DNA of 64,000 bases from SIRX01 sp965214475. Its GTDB lineage: Bacteria > Actinomycetota > Rubrobacteria > Rubrobacterales > Rubrobacteraceae. A model generated the notes under the pieces. It searched no databases and was not told where the DNA came from. It saw only the letters and a program-made list of their open reading frames with translations. Position 1 is the first letter of the stretch; each line of letters begins with the position of its first letter. The translations under genes and the position numbers were made by a program. The stretch covers positions 2,046,001 through 2,110,000 of the forward strand of contig OZ243953.1 in the NCBI GenBank assembly GCA_965214475.1, read 5' to 3'. Positions 1-8,499 of the stretch are shown here, one piece after another.

Positions 1-1
1 G

Positions 2-97
2 CTCCCCCTCGTCCCGATGGAAGGCGAGAACCTGGACCTCCTGCGGCAGACCCTCGACCTCTCGAACCACCTACTCCCCACGCCCGAAGAGGTTTGA
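2..97 (+). CDS. dapA: 4-hydroxy-tetrahydrodipicolinate synthase, C-terminal end (partial)
   Basis: Only the last 31 codons are in the window, ending at TGA 95-97. The peptide begins LPLVPMEGENLDLLRQ. Many DapA proteins end with an R-L-P-L-V-P-L segment followed by a short helix, which fits, and dapA commonly precedes dapB. DapA condenses pyruvate with aspartate semialdehyde, the first committed step of DAP/lysine synthesis. Its stop codon overlaps the TTG start of dapB (TTGA), so the two are probably translationally coupled. The assignment rests on a short C-terminal motif and on the neighbour, so it is tentative. Confidence 0.6.
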   Translation, partial: LPLVPMEGENLDLLRQTLDLSNHLLPTPEEV

Positions 98-879
98 ACA
101 GCGAAGCTATCCGCGTAGCCATAATCGGGGCAGCGGGCCGCATGGGCCGCGAACTCTGCCGCGCCGTTCTGGAAACCGAAGGCTTCGAGCTCACCGGCGG
201 CACGGTTGAAGCGGGTGCCGAAGAGCTAGGTAAAGACCTCGGCACGCTCTGTGGTTGGGGTGAAACTGGAGTTTTCGCGACAGAGGAACCGCCAGAAGAG
301 GCAGAAGCCCTGATCGAGTTTACGACCCCGGAAGCGACCGTAGAACACCTCGCCTACCGCAAACCGCTCGTCATCGGCACCACGGGACTTTCGGAGGAGC
401 AGTCGGCAGAGGTCGGAGAAGCCACGAAGGGCGTTCCCGTGATGCTTGCCCCGAACATGAGCGTCGGGGTGAACTTGCTTCACGAGGTAGTACGCGAAGT
501 CTCGGAGAAGCTCGGTCCCGGTTACGACATCGAATTAGTAGAGACCCATCACCGCAACAAGGTGGACGCGCCCTCCGGGACGGCGCTCTTTTTAGGACGG
601 GCCGCTGCTGAAGGTCGGGGCAAGAGTCTAGAAGATGTGGCGGTCTACGGGCGAGAAGGTTATCAGCCGCGAGAGGAAGGTGAGATCGGGGTCCACGCTC
701 TACGGGGCGGCGCTGTCGTGGGCGAGCATCGCCTCATCTTCTACTCCGAAGGCGAGGAGATCGAAGTCGTCCACCGCGCCCTCTCCCGCCGCACCTTCGC
801 TGACGGTGCGCTACGCGCTGCGGGCTTCGTAGCCCGCGCACAACCGGGACTCTACTCTATGCAAGACGTTCTCGGGTAG
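94..879 (+). CDS. dapB: 4-hydroxy-tetrahydrodipicolinate reductase
   Basis: DapB reduces the DapA product with NAD(P)H in the cytoplasmic DAP/lysine pathway. The 261-aa length is typical. The N-terminal Rossmann fold has the dinucleotide motif GAAGRMG near residues 12-18. The C-terminal catalytic domain has the signature ETHHRNKVDAPSGTA near residues 150-164, which includes the catalytic His pair and the Lys. The TTG start is chosen because it overlaps the upstream TGA, which implies coupling to dapA. The gene is followed by an unrelated gene on the opposite strand, so the operon ends here. Confidence 0.95.
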   Translation: MNSEAIRVAIIGAAGRMGRELCRAVLETEGFELTGGTVEAGAEELGKDLGTLCGWGETGVFATEEPPEEAEALIEFTTPEATVEHLAYRKPLVIGTTGLSEEQSAEVGEATKGVPVMLAPNMSVGVNLLHEVVREVSEKLGPGYDIELVETHHRNKVDAPSGTALFLGRAAAEGRGKSLEDVAVYGREGYQPREEGEIGVHALRGGAVVGEHRLIFYSEGEEIEVVHRALSRRTFADGALRAAGFVARAQPGLYSMQDVLG

Positions 880-896
880 TTTGTAGGTCTTCCCGT

Positions 897-1178
897 TTAT
901 TCCGGTGAAGGTAACTCTAAACGCATACCGGGGTGAACCTGATAATCCTTGATGCCATTCGTCTGCCGGATGTCCTCGATTATCGGGCGGGGGTCTTTTG
1001 AAGGTGAGTAATGTTCGACAGTTATCTCCCATAGCGTATCACCGGGCATGACGGTGTATTGAACCGGCGGCGACTCAGCCCCGGCATTGCTGCCCGTGTA
1101 GACGGCGAAAGCCAGGATGGCCGCCACGATCCCGGCTCCCAACCGCCGTCTGTGATATGTAGCGCGAACTTCTCTCAC
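897..1178 (-). CDS. LysM-domain membrane-anchored protein (YneA-like layout)
   Basis: This is a small protein with a basic N-terminus, one membrane segment (GAGIVAAILAFAVYTG) and a C-terminal LysM domain (YTVMPGDTLWEI ... VHPGMRLELP) that should bind peptidoglycan outside the membrane. The layout recalls YneA-type division inhibitors, but nothing else identifies it as one. An upstream in-frame TTG at 1229 is possible. The GTG at 1178 is preferred because a promoter, TTGGGA-17 bp-TATATT, ends seven bases before it, giving an essentially leaderless mRNA. With this start the protein is 93 aa. It is convergent with dapB, with 17 bp between the stops. Confidence 0.7.
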   Translation of the reverse strand: MREVRATYHRRRLGAGIVAAILAFAVYTGSNAGAESPPVQYTVMPGDTLWEITVEHYSPSKDPRPIIEDIRQTNGIKDYQVHPGMRLELPSPE

Positions 1179-1184
1179 CAGAGA

Positions 1185-1213
1185 AATATACGGGGTGAAC
1201 CGTGTCTTCCCAA
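1185..1213 (-). promoter_or_regulatory. Sigma-A type promoter of the LysM gene, leaderless
   Basis: On the minus strand a -35 TTGGGA (1208-1213) and a -10 TATATT (1185-1190) are separated by exactly 17 bp. The predicted transcription start falls on or next to the GTG at 1178. No Shine-Dalgarno sequence is visible, which fits leaderless translation. Confidence 0.6.
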
Positions 1214-1316
1214 CGGTCTTTTGGCGCAAACGGGAATCTCTTACGGTCAGCCGTGGCGGCTAGTGCGGAAAGCGGTCTCTCTCGGGTCTCGTATAGCCTC
1301 TGTCACACAATAAGGC

Positions 1317-1322
1317 TACAAT
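1317..1322 (+). promoter_or_regulatory. Likely -10 element for dapF, near-leaderless
   Basis: TACAAT lies 11 bp before the dapF ATG at 1334, so the predicted mRNA has only a few leader bases. There is no ribosome-binding site between the two. The -35 region is weak, so this is a motif-level call. Confidence 0.4.
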
Positions 1323-1333
1323 CCAGCCCAGTT

Positions 1334-2113
1334 ATGAAGTTTACGAAGATGCACGGGGTTGGCAACGATTTCCTGGTCTTTGATCGGGAAGAGGTCGCGG
1401 ACGTCGATCTACCACGCCTGGCCCGGTTGGCCTGTGACCGGCACTTTGGTGTGGGAGCTGACGGAATACTCGTGCCACAGCTCTCTGAGGCGGCGGACCT
1501 GAAGATGGCCTACCTGAACTCTGACGGCTCCGTGGCGGAGATGTGCGGCAACGGCATCCGATGTCTCGCCCGATACGCCCGGGACCATGAACTTGTGAAC
1601 GGACAGAATTTTGCTATAGAAACCGAGGCCGGGATAAAAGAGATCCTGCTCCACGAAGACGGCTCTTCCCGGGTGAACATCGGGACGCCGGTCTTCAACG
1701 CCGGGGTGCGTATCGGGGGATTCAATTTTTTGCGGGTCTCCATCGGCAACCCGCACGCAGTAGCTTTTCTGGAGTCCGAAGAAGAGGTAGAGGCCCTGGA
1801 CTTACGCGAAAGCGGTTCACAGGTCGAAAAGAACCCTATCTTCCCAAACGGCTCCAACGTGGAGTTCGTTTTCGTTCGCGATACTGGTGAACTTCGGATG
1901 AGGATCTGGGAACGAGGCGCCGGAGAGACGCTGGGTTCCGGAACAGGTTCGGGGGCCGTGGCGGTGGCCGCAATACGGCTCGGGCTCGCGGAAAGCCCGG
2001 TTTCCGTGCACCTAGACGGCGGTACGGTGCGTATAGAATGGACCGGGGAAGGGGAACCGGCTTACATGACGGGGCCTGCGGAATACGTCTGCGAGGGACG
2101 GTTGATCTTCTAA
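1334..2113 (+). CDS. dapF: Diaminopimelate epimerase, second active-site Cys replaced by Ser
   Basis: DapF interconverts LL- and meso-diaminopimelate for lysine and peptidoglycan. The start is the ATG giving MKFTKMHGVGNDF, a classic N-terminus; the open frame extends upstream to 1202 but lacks family similarity there. The 260-aa length is usual. The first catalytic Cys is present in EMCGNGIRC (residue 71). In the second motif, normally GETL-x-C-GTG, the protein reads GETLGSGTGSG with Ser at residue 202 (codon TCC, 1937-1939). Cofactor-independent epimerases of this family use a Cys pair, so this is either a lineage variant or an enzyme with altered activity. Family assignment is firm; the activity is an inference. 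Confidence 0.92.
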   Translation: MKFTKMHGVGNDFLVFDREEVADVDLPRLARLACDRHFGVGADGILVPQLSEAADLKMAYLNSDGSVAEMCGNGIRCLARYARDHELVNGQNFAIETEAGIKEILLHEDGSSRVNIGTPVFNAGVRIGGFNFLRVSIGNPHAVAFLESEEEVEALDLRESGSQVEKNPIFPNGSNVEFVFVRDTGELRMRIWERGAGETLGSGTGSGAVAVAAIRLGLAESPVSVHLDGGTVRIEWTGEGEPAYMTGPAEYVCEGRLIF

Positions 2114-2262
2114 CAGCTTCGTCCATAAGGCTTGAGTGCCAACATACACCAAGAACCGCCAAACTTTAGCCTGAAATCTTGCGCCGGAAAGCGTGGAGTG
2201 TTGAAGATCAACCTTTCCGCAATTCTTCGTGGGCTCCTGATAGCTCCGCCGAAGACCAGCCT

Positions 2263-2922
2263 CTAGCCAATTTCGACCGCCCCGTGTCGGGCGGCGAACA
2301 GCAGGGCCTGGATTCGCGAGTGGACACCAAGCTTGTTGAGTATGTTCATCATGTGGGTACGCTCTGTATCCAAACTCATGTAGAGTTTCTCGGCGATCTC
2401 CTTGTTGCCCAGTCCCTCCGCTAGCGCCCGTAGCACATCCATCTCTCTGAGCGTTAGCTTCTCGACGTTTGCCCGGGCCTCGCGTTCTTGTTCTCGGGTG
2501 TGGCCGGCGAGCCTGAACAGCTCGGCCAACTCAGCCGGCGAGAATAGGGTCTCTCCATCCATAATGCGCCTTACGGAAGAGAGTATTTCGTCTACATCTG
2601 CGGATTTATGCAGCACACCTGACGCACCCGCCTCGACCGCCCGGGCGTAATCCGACCGGTCCAGGCTCGCCGTAAGGATCATAGCCACGAACTCCGGATT
2701 ATCTTCCCGGAGTTCCGGGATCAACTCCACCCCTTCACCGTCGGTCAAAGTGAAGTCTATTATTCCCATATCGACGGATTCTTCGGTGCTTTCTATTGCC
2801 CGGCGCGCTTCTTCGAGCGTCCCAGCCTGGAGAACCACCTCGAAGTCCGGCTCTTGTTCGAAAACGAGCGAGAGCGTCTGGCGAAACGCGGTATGGTCTT
2901 CTAAAAGCAGTAGTCTGTTCAC
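2263..2922 (-). CDS. NarL/FixJ-family response regulator
   Basis: This 219-aa regulator has an N-terminal receiver domain (LLLEDHTAFRQTL, phospho-acceptor region GIIDFTLTDGEG, conserved Lys in LHKSAD) and a C-terminal LuxR-type HTH (LTLREMDVLRALAEGLGNKEIAEKL is the core, near residues 150-175). It starts with GTG at 2922 behind a GGAG sequence. It lies 81 bp downstream of a histidine kinase gene on the same strand, which is its likely partner. The kinase gene carries a stop codon, so the pair may be silent or re-wired. The regulated genes cannot be told from sequence. Confidence 0.9.
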   Translation of the reverse strand: MNRLLLLEDHTAFRQTLSLVFEQEPDFEVVLQAGTLEEARRAIESTEESVDMGIIDFTLTDGEGVELIPELREDNPEFVAMILTASLDRSDYARAVEAGASGVLHKSADVDEILSSVRRIMDGETLFSPAELAELFRLAGHTREQEREARANVEKLTLREMDVLRALAEGLGNKEIAEKLYMSLDTERTHMMNILNKLGVHSRIQALLFAARHGAVEIG

Positions 2923-3003
2923 CCTGTGCTCCCACGGTCAAGCTCTGCCGTTCCCGACGGGCATGCTTCCAGTACAGCAACCCGGAGCCGGAAATATACC
3001 AGT

Positions 3004-4803
3004 CTAGGCTCTTGCGGAATCCAGGGAGTCTTGCTCTACGCTGGAAAGCGCGAGTCGCAGTCGTACACAGGTTCCCTCCCCTTTGCCGCCCTCTATCTCC
3101 AGATCTCCACCGAGAGCCAGGGCCCGCTCTTTCATACCCGTGATTCCCATTGCCTGAGAGGTGGCGGGGTTAAAGCCCACTCCATCGTCTTCGACTTCCA
3201 CCCGCAAGTAGTCCCCTTCAGAGCCGAGTGTGACCCTCACCTGCCGGGCTTCGGAGTGGCGGCGGATGTTGACAAAAGACTCCTGAACTATTCTCACCAC
3301 TTCAATAGCGTTACCTCCTTTCAAAGGGGAAGGGAAATCCTTTTCTACGATTAGCTCCATCTCTCGTTCCGGAGATATTCGGCGGTTCAAATCCAAGAGC
3401 GACTCAACCGAACGTAGGAGAGTCTGTTTCTGGATTTCCTCACTTCTCAGGTCGTAGATAGCCTCTTGCAGACCCCTCACGGCACTCCTGAGAGCTTCGA
3501 TCTGCTGATCTCTCTCCTCATCTTGTTCGCTCTCTTCGGCCAACCTGCGTCTTATCTGCATGGACTGCAACGTGTACATCAAATCTTGCAGTACCACGTC
3601 GTGTAGTTCGCGGGCTATCCGGTTTCTTTCGGCATCCCGGATCTCACGCAATGCCTCCTCGACCCGCTTGCGTTCGGTTATGTCTTCCATCATTCCTTCG
3701 TATCCTACGGGCGCTCCTTCCGAGTCCCGCAAGATCCGCGCAGACAGAGAGACGAGCAACTCACTCCCGTCCTTGCGCTTCATCCAAGTCTCGAAACCGG
3801 AGATCGAACCTTGCGACCGGGCCAGCCGTTGAAACTCCTCCCGGCGGCTGGAATGAACATAGTGCTGCTCCGCAACGTCTGTAACATTCTCCAAGAGCTC
3901 TTCGGGCTATTCGTAGCCGAGCATCCGAGCCATAGCAGGGTTCGCCGTAAGTAGACCTCCATCCACCGTACTCTGAAAAATACCTTCCACGGCATTCTCG
4001 GAGATTCCCCGGTAGTTCTCCTCGGCCCGTTTGCGTTCGGTGACGTCCCGGGCGTTTACGGCTATACCTCTGACGCTCGGCTCGTGGAGCAGGTTGTTGC
4101 CCACGGCCTCGAAGCATCGCCAGGAGCCGTTCTTGGCACGAACCTTGTACTCGACGGTCGGATGGAGACCGGGACGATTTACATACTCCGAAAAGGTCTT
4201 TGCCACCCGTTCAGCATCTTCCGGGTGGATGAGATCTACGGCCCGGTGGCCGATTCTTTCTTTCGGTTTGTATCCGAGTATGCGTTCGACCGACGGGCTT
4301 TCGTAAGTTATAGAGCCCTCTGAGTCCAGGACGATTACAAGGTCGGAGGCGTACTGGACCAGGGAGCGAAACCGCTCCTCGTTCTCCTGAAGGGCCTTCT
4401 CAGCCTGACGGCGCTGGCGGCGCACCTCCGCCTCCCGCAACTCCCGCTCGATAGCTGAGTTGAGCCGGACCAGGTTGCTCTTCATGATGTAGTCTTGGGC
4501 CCCGGATCTCATGGCCCCTACAGCGGTATCTTCACCGATCTGGCCGCTCACAATGATGAACGGCACATCCACGAAACCCTTTGACCGGAGCAACTCCAGC
4601 GCCGAAGAAGAACTGAAATGTGGCATCGAGTGATCCGAGACCACAAGCTCCCAGGCATCCTCCACGAGCGCGGCCTCCATCTCCTCAAACGTCTCTACCC
4701 TCTTGTATGCTGGGTCATAGCCCCCGCGCCGTAGTTCCCGTGCCAGGAGCAACGTATCGTCTTCGGAGTCCTCTATTATCAGTACCTTGAGCGGTATGCC
4801 CAT
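3004..4803 (-). pseudogene. REC-PAS-PAS-HisKA_3 hybrid sensor kinase interrupted by one TAG
   Basis: The two halves (4803-3907 and 3894-3004) are in the same frame, separated by a single TAG at 3907-3909. Domains run as an N-terminal receiver (VLIIEDSEDDT, phospho-Asp in VVSDHSMPH), PAS near residues 140-260, a second PAS spanning the stop, HisKA_3 dimerisation domain with RELHDVV, and HATPase (VQESFVNIRRHSEA, DDGVGFNP, GTCVRLRL). The stop sits inside PAS2 after MLGYE, where a Ser codon such as TCG would normally be, so a one-base nonsense change is the simplest reading. Alternatives are a sequencing error, or separate expression of the C-terminal kinase from the internal ATG at 3894. It is paired with the adjacent NarL-type regulator. 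Confidence 0.8.
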
Positions 4804-5116
4804 CTAAAAGTCCTTCGCAGTTACGTCTGCCCAGACGCCCCGCCAACAACGGCCAACGTTTCCTGGCTCATGCTCTGACATACGGATCCTTTAGTTTGCT
4901 CCGCCCTTTTCGCAATTCTAATCCGGGCGGTAGTGTACGGCAAATGAGGGCGTATCTACTGGTTCTTGGTATTCCCGGCGCTTCTTTCGTTCTTTTTACC
5001 CGAAATCACTCATTGGGGGATGTCCAAACTACTTAGAGGATGCAAAATTCATTTACGGGGCGGCCGGCAACCTCTCCCCCCTTCCAACAACTTTCTCCGA
5101 GAGCACTTTCTCTGAC
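4804..5116. other. Intergenic, no gene seen
   Basis: This 313-bp gap separates the kinase gene start from the end of the DUF815 gene, both on the minus strand. It should hold the kinase promoter, but I see no convincing promoter pair, terminator hairpin or conserved reading frame. Confidence 0.5.
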
Positions 5117-6448
5117 CTATGTGGAGGTTCCGCCCCCCGAATGGCTGCGTTCGCTATCCGTTGATCCGGCCTCCAACCCATCGACGAACTGCCGGGCGGT
5201 GCGTCCGGAGCGACCGGCGTGCCACCGGTCCCAAAGCAAGGCTTGCTCCACGAGCATCGTCTCGGAGATTTCTATCTCCCGCTCCCGTGCTAGCCCACGC
5301 ACTATTTCCAGGTACTGCCTCTGATCCGGCGCCGGGAAAGTAACCCGCAACCCGAAACGGGCGACCAGTGAGAGCTTCTCTTGCATTGTGTCAAGGGCGT
5401 GGACGTCGTCGGAGTTGTTTTCGTCCCGGTCGGAGAAACTCTCCCGGATTATGTTGCGCCGATTAGAGGTGGCGTAGAGCCGCACGTTCTCCGGGGGTTC
5501 CTCGATGCTACCTTCCAGCAGCGCCTTGAGCGATTTGTACTCGACCTCGTGCTCCTCGAAAGAAAGGTCGTCCACGAAGAGAATAAAGCGTGGGCCGCGG
5601 CCCCGCAGTTCGTCCAGTACCCGCGGCAACTCACCAAGGTCCTCCTTCGCCAACTCGACCAACCGGAGTCCTTTCTCCGCATATTCGTTGGCTACAGCTT
5701 TGACAGTCGAAGACTTCCCGGTGCCTGGCAAACCGTAAAGCAGCGCGTGGTGCGCCGGAAGCCCGGCCAGAAATCGCTCCGTATTCTCCAGCAGCGGCTC
5801 CCGTTCGTTCTCGTAGCCGACGAGTTGGGTGAGCCGTACCGGGTCGGGCTCCTTTACGGGATGCAGGCCGCCTGTCCTCCAGCGAAAGGCCCGGCAATGG
5901 TTAAAAGCCCCCGCCCCGTGTCGGGCGTAGAAGTCCGCCAGAAGCTCCGCGCACGCGCTCCAGTCGTCGGCAGCGACGAGCTTGCGGGCCAGCGCCCCGC
6001 GGTGTGAGTCCTCGGTTTCGAGATCCGGTTCGGTCCAGGGCACCCAGACCTTGAGTCCCGGGACGGCTTCCTCTACCATGTCGAGCAGGGGCTTGGCCTC
6101 GATTTCGAACAGTTCCTGAAGGGTTCGGAGGTCCCGGCGCGCCTGCTCGACCACCGACGTACTCGGAGTGCCTCTCTCTGCGCTCAGGCTGAAAGGGTTC
6201 TCGTCGTCCAGGATGCGCCCCACCAGGTAGGACTGCCAGGCATCGGGGAGCAGACTGCCGGAATCTACGGCGAGCTCCTCCCAGAGCCGTCCGAAAGTAT
6301 CCGCGACTTGGGCCGGTTTCGGGTGTTCCTCGGATAGTAGCTCCAGCAGCAGTACGAAGTCCCGGGCCGCGGGGGAGTCCAAAGCTCCCCGGAAGAGGGA
6401 GATCCCCAGGGTCCGCAGCGGCAGGTTGCTCAGGCTTTCACGCTCCAT
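5117..6448 (-). CDS. DUF815-family AAA+ ATPase
   Basis: A protein of about 443 aa. The N-terminal half is helical without recognisable motifs. The C-terminal half is an AAA domain with Walker A LLYGLPGTGKSST, Walker B ILFVDDLSFE and a sensor-like stretch LYATSNRRNII, followed by the usual DUF815 ending (RFGLRVTFPAPDQRQYLEIV). DUF815 proteins are predicted cytoplasmic ATPases of unknown substrate. The ATG at 6448 is preferred over an in-frame GTG at 6466; neither has a clear ribosome-binding site. The gene stands alone, with the opposite-strand signal weak. Confidence 0.85.
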   Translation of the reverse strand: MERESLSNLPLRTLGISLFRGALDSPAARDFVLLLELLSEEHPKPAQVADTFGRLWEELAVDSGSLLPDAWQSYLVGRILDDENPFSLSAERGTPSTSVVEQARRDLRTLQELFEIEAKPLLDMVEEAVPGLKVWVPWTEPDLETEDSHRGALARKLVAADDWSACAELLADFYARHGAGAFNHCRAFRWRTGGLHPVKEPDPVRLTQLVGYENEREPLLENTERFLAGLPAHHALLYGLPGTGKSSTVKAVANEYAEKGLRLVELAKEDLGELPRVLDELRGRGPRFILFVDDLSFEEHEVEYKSLKALLEGSIEEPPENVRLYATSNRRNIIRESFSDRDENNSDDVHALDTMQEKLSLVARFGLRVTFPAPDQRQYLEIVRGLAREREIEISETMLVEQALLWDRWHAGRSGRTARQFVDGLEAGSTDSERSHSGGGTST

Positions 6449-6494
6449 AGGACGAGACTCTAGCACCTATGGCGGGCGCGGACTGCACTCCTTT

Positions 6495-6724
6495 TCAGGG
6501 CTTCGGGTACTGGCGCAACGCCAGCCAGACCCCGAGCGCGGCTTGCGCCACGCCCAGAAGGCGGCCCTGCCAGGGCTTCTCCAAAGAGACCGTTCCACAA
6601 AGCGTTTTACCGGCCCCGGACCGACCATCCACAGCAGGCCGCGCCGGCGCGGCGCCAGCGCCCACAATGCACCATCACCCACGGAGAACACAGCCACCAC
6701 GTCTAGAATCCTTCTAGCGTTCAC
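6495..6724 (-). pseudogene. Small membrane protein, apparently frameshifted
   Basis: The frame from ATG 6724 reads an N-terminal hydrophobic stretch (LDVVAVFSVGDGALWALAP) and then turns into an arginine-rich tail near position 6550. Shifting one frame at that point gives a coherent hydrophobic ending, LGVAQAALGVWLALRQYPKP, closing at TGA 6495-6497. This pattern suggests a roughly 75-aa two-helix membrane protein with a one-base indel. The family is not recognised. The same-strand genes on either side are unrelated. Confidence 0.4.
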
Positions 6725-6769
6725 ACCCTTACCTTTCTGGTCTGCCGCTCCCGGCGACCCCGGACAGCA

Positions 6770-7126
6770 TTACGCTTTGAGCCACTGCAAGGCCTCTTCA
6801 CGTTGGCCGGACTCGAAAGTTTCTATCTCCATGCTCATCATCGAGTTCAGAACCCCCGCAAGGCTCCCGAACCAGCTTTTCTCGCTCACGACCGCCATCT
6901 TCTCTATATCGCTGACGAGCCTGGCTTCGAGTTTCAGGTCCTTCCAGATCGCCATAGGGTCCGTCCCGCCAACACCCTCGTAGATGAACAGCAGCCGCAG
7001 CTTGCCGTGCTCGGCGAGCACCGAGTCTATCTCGGAGCGCAGGGCCTCTATCTCTTTCGTCTGTATCTCGCCGTCGAGTTTCGCCTCGACGATGCTCGTG
7101 TCCTGTATCTGGCTTGCGGTGAGCAA
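6770..7126 (-). CDS. SpoIIAA-like STAS protein (downstream of heliorhodopsin)
   Basis: A 118-aa protein of the SpoIIAA-like/STAS-SEC14 type: alternating short strands and amphipathic helices, with the family pattern LRLLFIYEGVGG, a central DLKLEARLVSDIEKMAVVS and a C-terminal helix ending in ALQWLKA. Members are small cytoplasmic proteins of poorly known function, sometimes thought to be lipid- or partner-binding. The TTG start has a strong GAGGAGGT ribosome-binding site six bases upstream. It is the last gene of a probable three-gene unit STAS-heliorhodopsin-STAS, with 94 bp after the rhodopsin stop. Confidence 0.8.
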   Translation of the reverse strand: MLTASQIQDTSIVEAKLDGEIQTKEIEALRSEIDSVLAEHGKLRLLFIYEGVGGTDPMAIWKDLKLEARLVSDIEKMAVVSEKSWFGSLAGVLNSMMSMEIETFESGQREEALQWLKA

Positions 7127-7220
7127 CGCTCTACCTCCTCGTATCAGTTGATGGATCTTTCAGGCGTAGTTTACTCAGGTGTAGTTTAGACTCTCGTCCG
7201 TTCTCCCGGAGCCGGATATC

Positions 7221-8018
7221 TTAGCCCGCAAGGGAGCCGGCGAAGATCTGCCAGGCGAGCGCCGACTTTGCGGCGAGGCTCAAGACCAGGTAGGCGGTCT
7301 CGCCGAAGGCGTAGCTGCGCCAGGGTCCGATCTGCCGGTATTGCAGCCACTGGTTGACGGCGAAGCTCATAAAGAAGACGAACAGGGAGAAGAAGATCCC
7401 GTAGACGAAATTCGGGACCGTTGAGGCGCCTAAGAAGTTCACGGTGATCGCCACCCAGGGGGCCAACCCGGCCAGGGTACCGAACCAGAACGGCATCATC
7501 GTGGTGCTCTCGCGGCCGGGCGGGTTCATCTTCTCCTGCAGCCATCCGAACAGGATCATCGCCACGTTGGCCCCGATGATCCCGATGATGGCGGCGATAC
7601 CGGTGATGCCGGCGTAGAAGCTGACGAGCAGCACCATCAGCGTAGAGCTAAGGGAGTATTCGAGCCACCGAAAGCGGTTGATCCCACCCCGCAAGTCCGT
7701 CTCGTAGCGGGACCGGAACACGGTCGAGGTAAGCAGGTGGTCGAGGGCGGCGAGGCTCAAGAACACGGCGATGGCGACCCCGATCCACACGTCGAACAAA
7801 GATTCGGGAGCCGGTATGGGTGAGCCGGGTGGTCCGGCGGGAAAGGAGGAGGTCACGGTGATGGCGAAGTCGCTCGCCAGCACGAGCACCACCACCGCCT
7901 GGGCGGCGTGCAGGACCGTGAGGGCTAAGTTCCAGATCCGCAGCCTCTTCAGCCGGTTGTCGGTGACCCCGCTAGCGGTTGCGGTAGTCTCGGTTGCAGG
8001 GACTTCGGTTGTGCTCAT
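7221..8018 (-). CDS. Heliorhodopsin
   Basis: A 265-aa seven-helix protein. The heliorhodopsin signature RWLEYSLSSTLMVLL in the third helix carries the counter-ion Glu, and the seventh helix has the retinal-binding Lys in LSLAAKSALAWQ (Lys 251). The long polar loop between helices one and two (SSFPAGPPGSPIPAPES) and conserved His in LALTVLHAAQ also fit. Heliorhodopsins are inverted in the membrane relative to type-1 rhodopsins and are thought to be sensors or regulators of partner proteins rather than ion pumps. AAGGAG precedes the ATG by seven bases. Flanking STAS-like genes on both sides are candidate partners. Confidence 0.93.
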   Translation of the reverse strand: MSTTEVPATETTATASGVTDNRLKRLRIWNLALTVLHAAQAVVVLVLASDFAITVTSSFPAGPPGSPIPAPESLFDVWIGVAIAVFLSLAALDHLLTSTVFRSRYETDLRGGINRFRWLEYSLSSTLMVLLVSFYAGITGIAAIIGIIGANVAMILFGWLQEKMNPPGRESTTMMPFWFGTLAGLAPWVAITVNFLGASTVPNFVYGIFFSLFVFFMSFAVNQWLQYRQIGPWRSYAFGETAYLVLSLAAKSALAWQIFAGSLAG

Positions 8019-8028
8019 CTAGGACTCC

Positions 8029-8499
8029 TTATCGGGGTAGTGTGAGTGGCAATTGTGGACGGCGCGGCCTGCATCGTGCGCACCGACGGTATTTATGCGT
8101 GGAGAAGCGCGACGATCTTATCCGTATTGGTCGGCTCTCTCTTTGTTGCGCTTGAACCCAGTTCCACGCCTCCTCGTACTGCGATTCCTCGAAGTGCGTT
8201 ATCTCGCCGCTGATGAACACGTCCCCGAGGCTCTCCGCCCACTCCAGGAATGAGGCGTCGCCCACGATGGCATAGCGTTCAATGTCGTTCGCATACGGGG
8301 CGAGCTTCAGGTCTTCCGCCACAGCGCCGAGCCCCATCCGAGGGATCTCGTTCATGCGGACGAGCAGGCGGACTTTGCCGTGCTCGGCGACGACCGTCTT
8401 GACCTCTTCGGAGAGGTTCTCGAACTCCTTCTCCGTGATCCTCTCATTGACTTCATAACCCAACACGCTCCCGGTGCATTCGTCCAGTCTCTTCAACAT
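8029..8499 (-). CDS. SpoIIAA-like STAS protein (upstream of heliorhodopsin)
   Basis: The first roughly 117 residues are a second SpoIIAA-like STAS domain (VRLLVRMNEIPRMG, DLKLAPYANDIERYAIVG, YEEAWNWVQ), clearly paralogous to the protein encoded at 6770-7126. The remaining 39 residues are an arginine-rich tail (IRIRSSRFSTHKYRR...) that the sister protein lacks; it may be read-through past a lost stop rather than a real domain. The ATG has AGAGG upstream. The stop is 10 bp before the heliorhodopsin ATG, so the two are probably co-transcribed and perhaps coupled. Confidence 0.78.
   Translation of the reverse strand: MLKRLDECTGSVLGYEVNERITEKEFENLSEEVKTVVAEHGKVRLLVRMNEIPRMGLGAVAEDLKLAPYANDIERYAIVGDASFLEWAESLGDVFISGEITHFEESQYEEAWNWVQAQQRESRPIRIRSSRFSTHKYRRCARCRPRRPQLPLTLPR

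Noticed and set aside
3907..3909. In-frame TAG as pyrrolysine codon
   Set aside because: Pyrrolysine is very rare in actinobacteria, and the column in PAS domains is a Ser or similar residue, so a nonsense change is simpler.
8029..8150. Arg-rich tail of the second STAS protein as a DNA-binding domain
   Set aside because: The paralogue lacks it and it looks like read-through of non-coding sequence before the heliorhodopsin gene.
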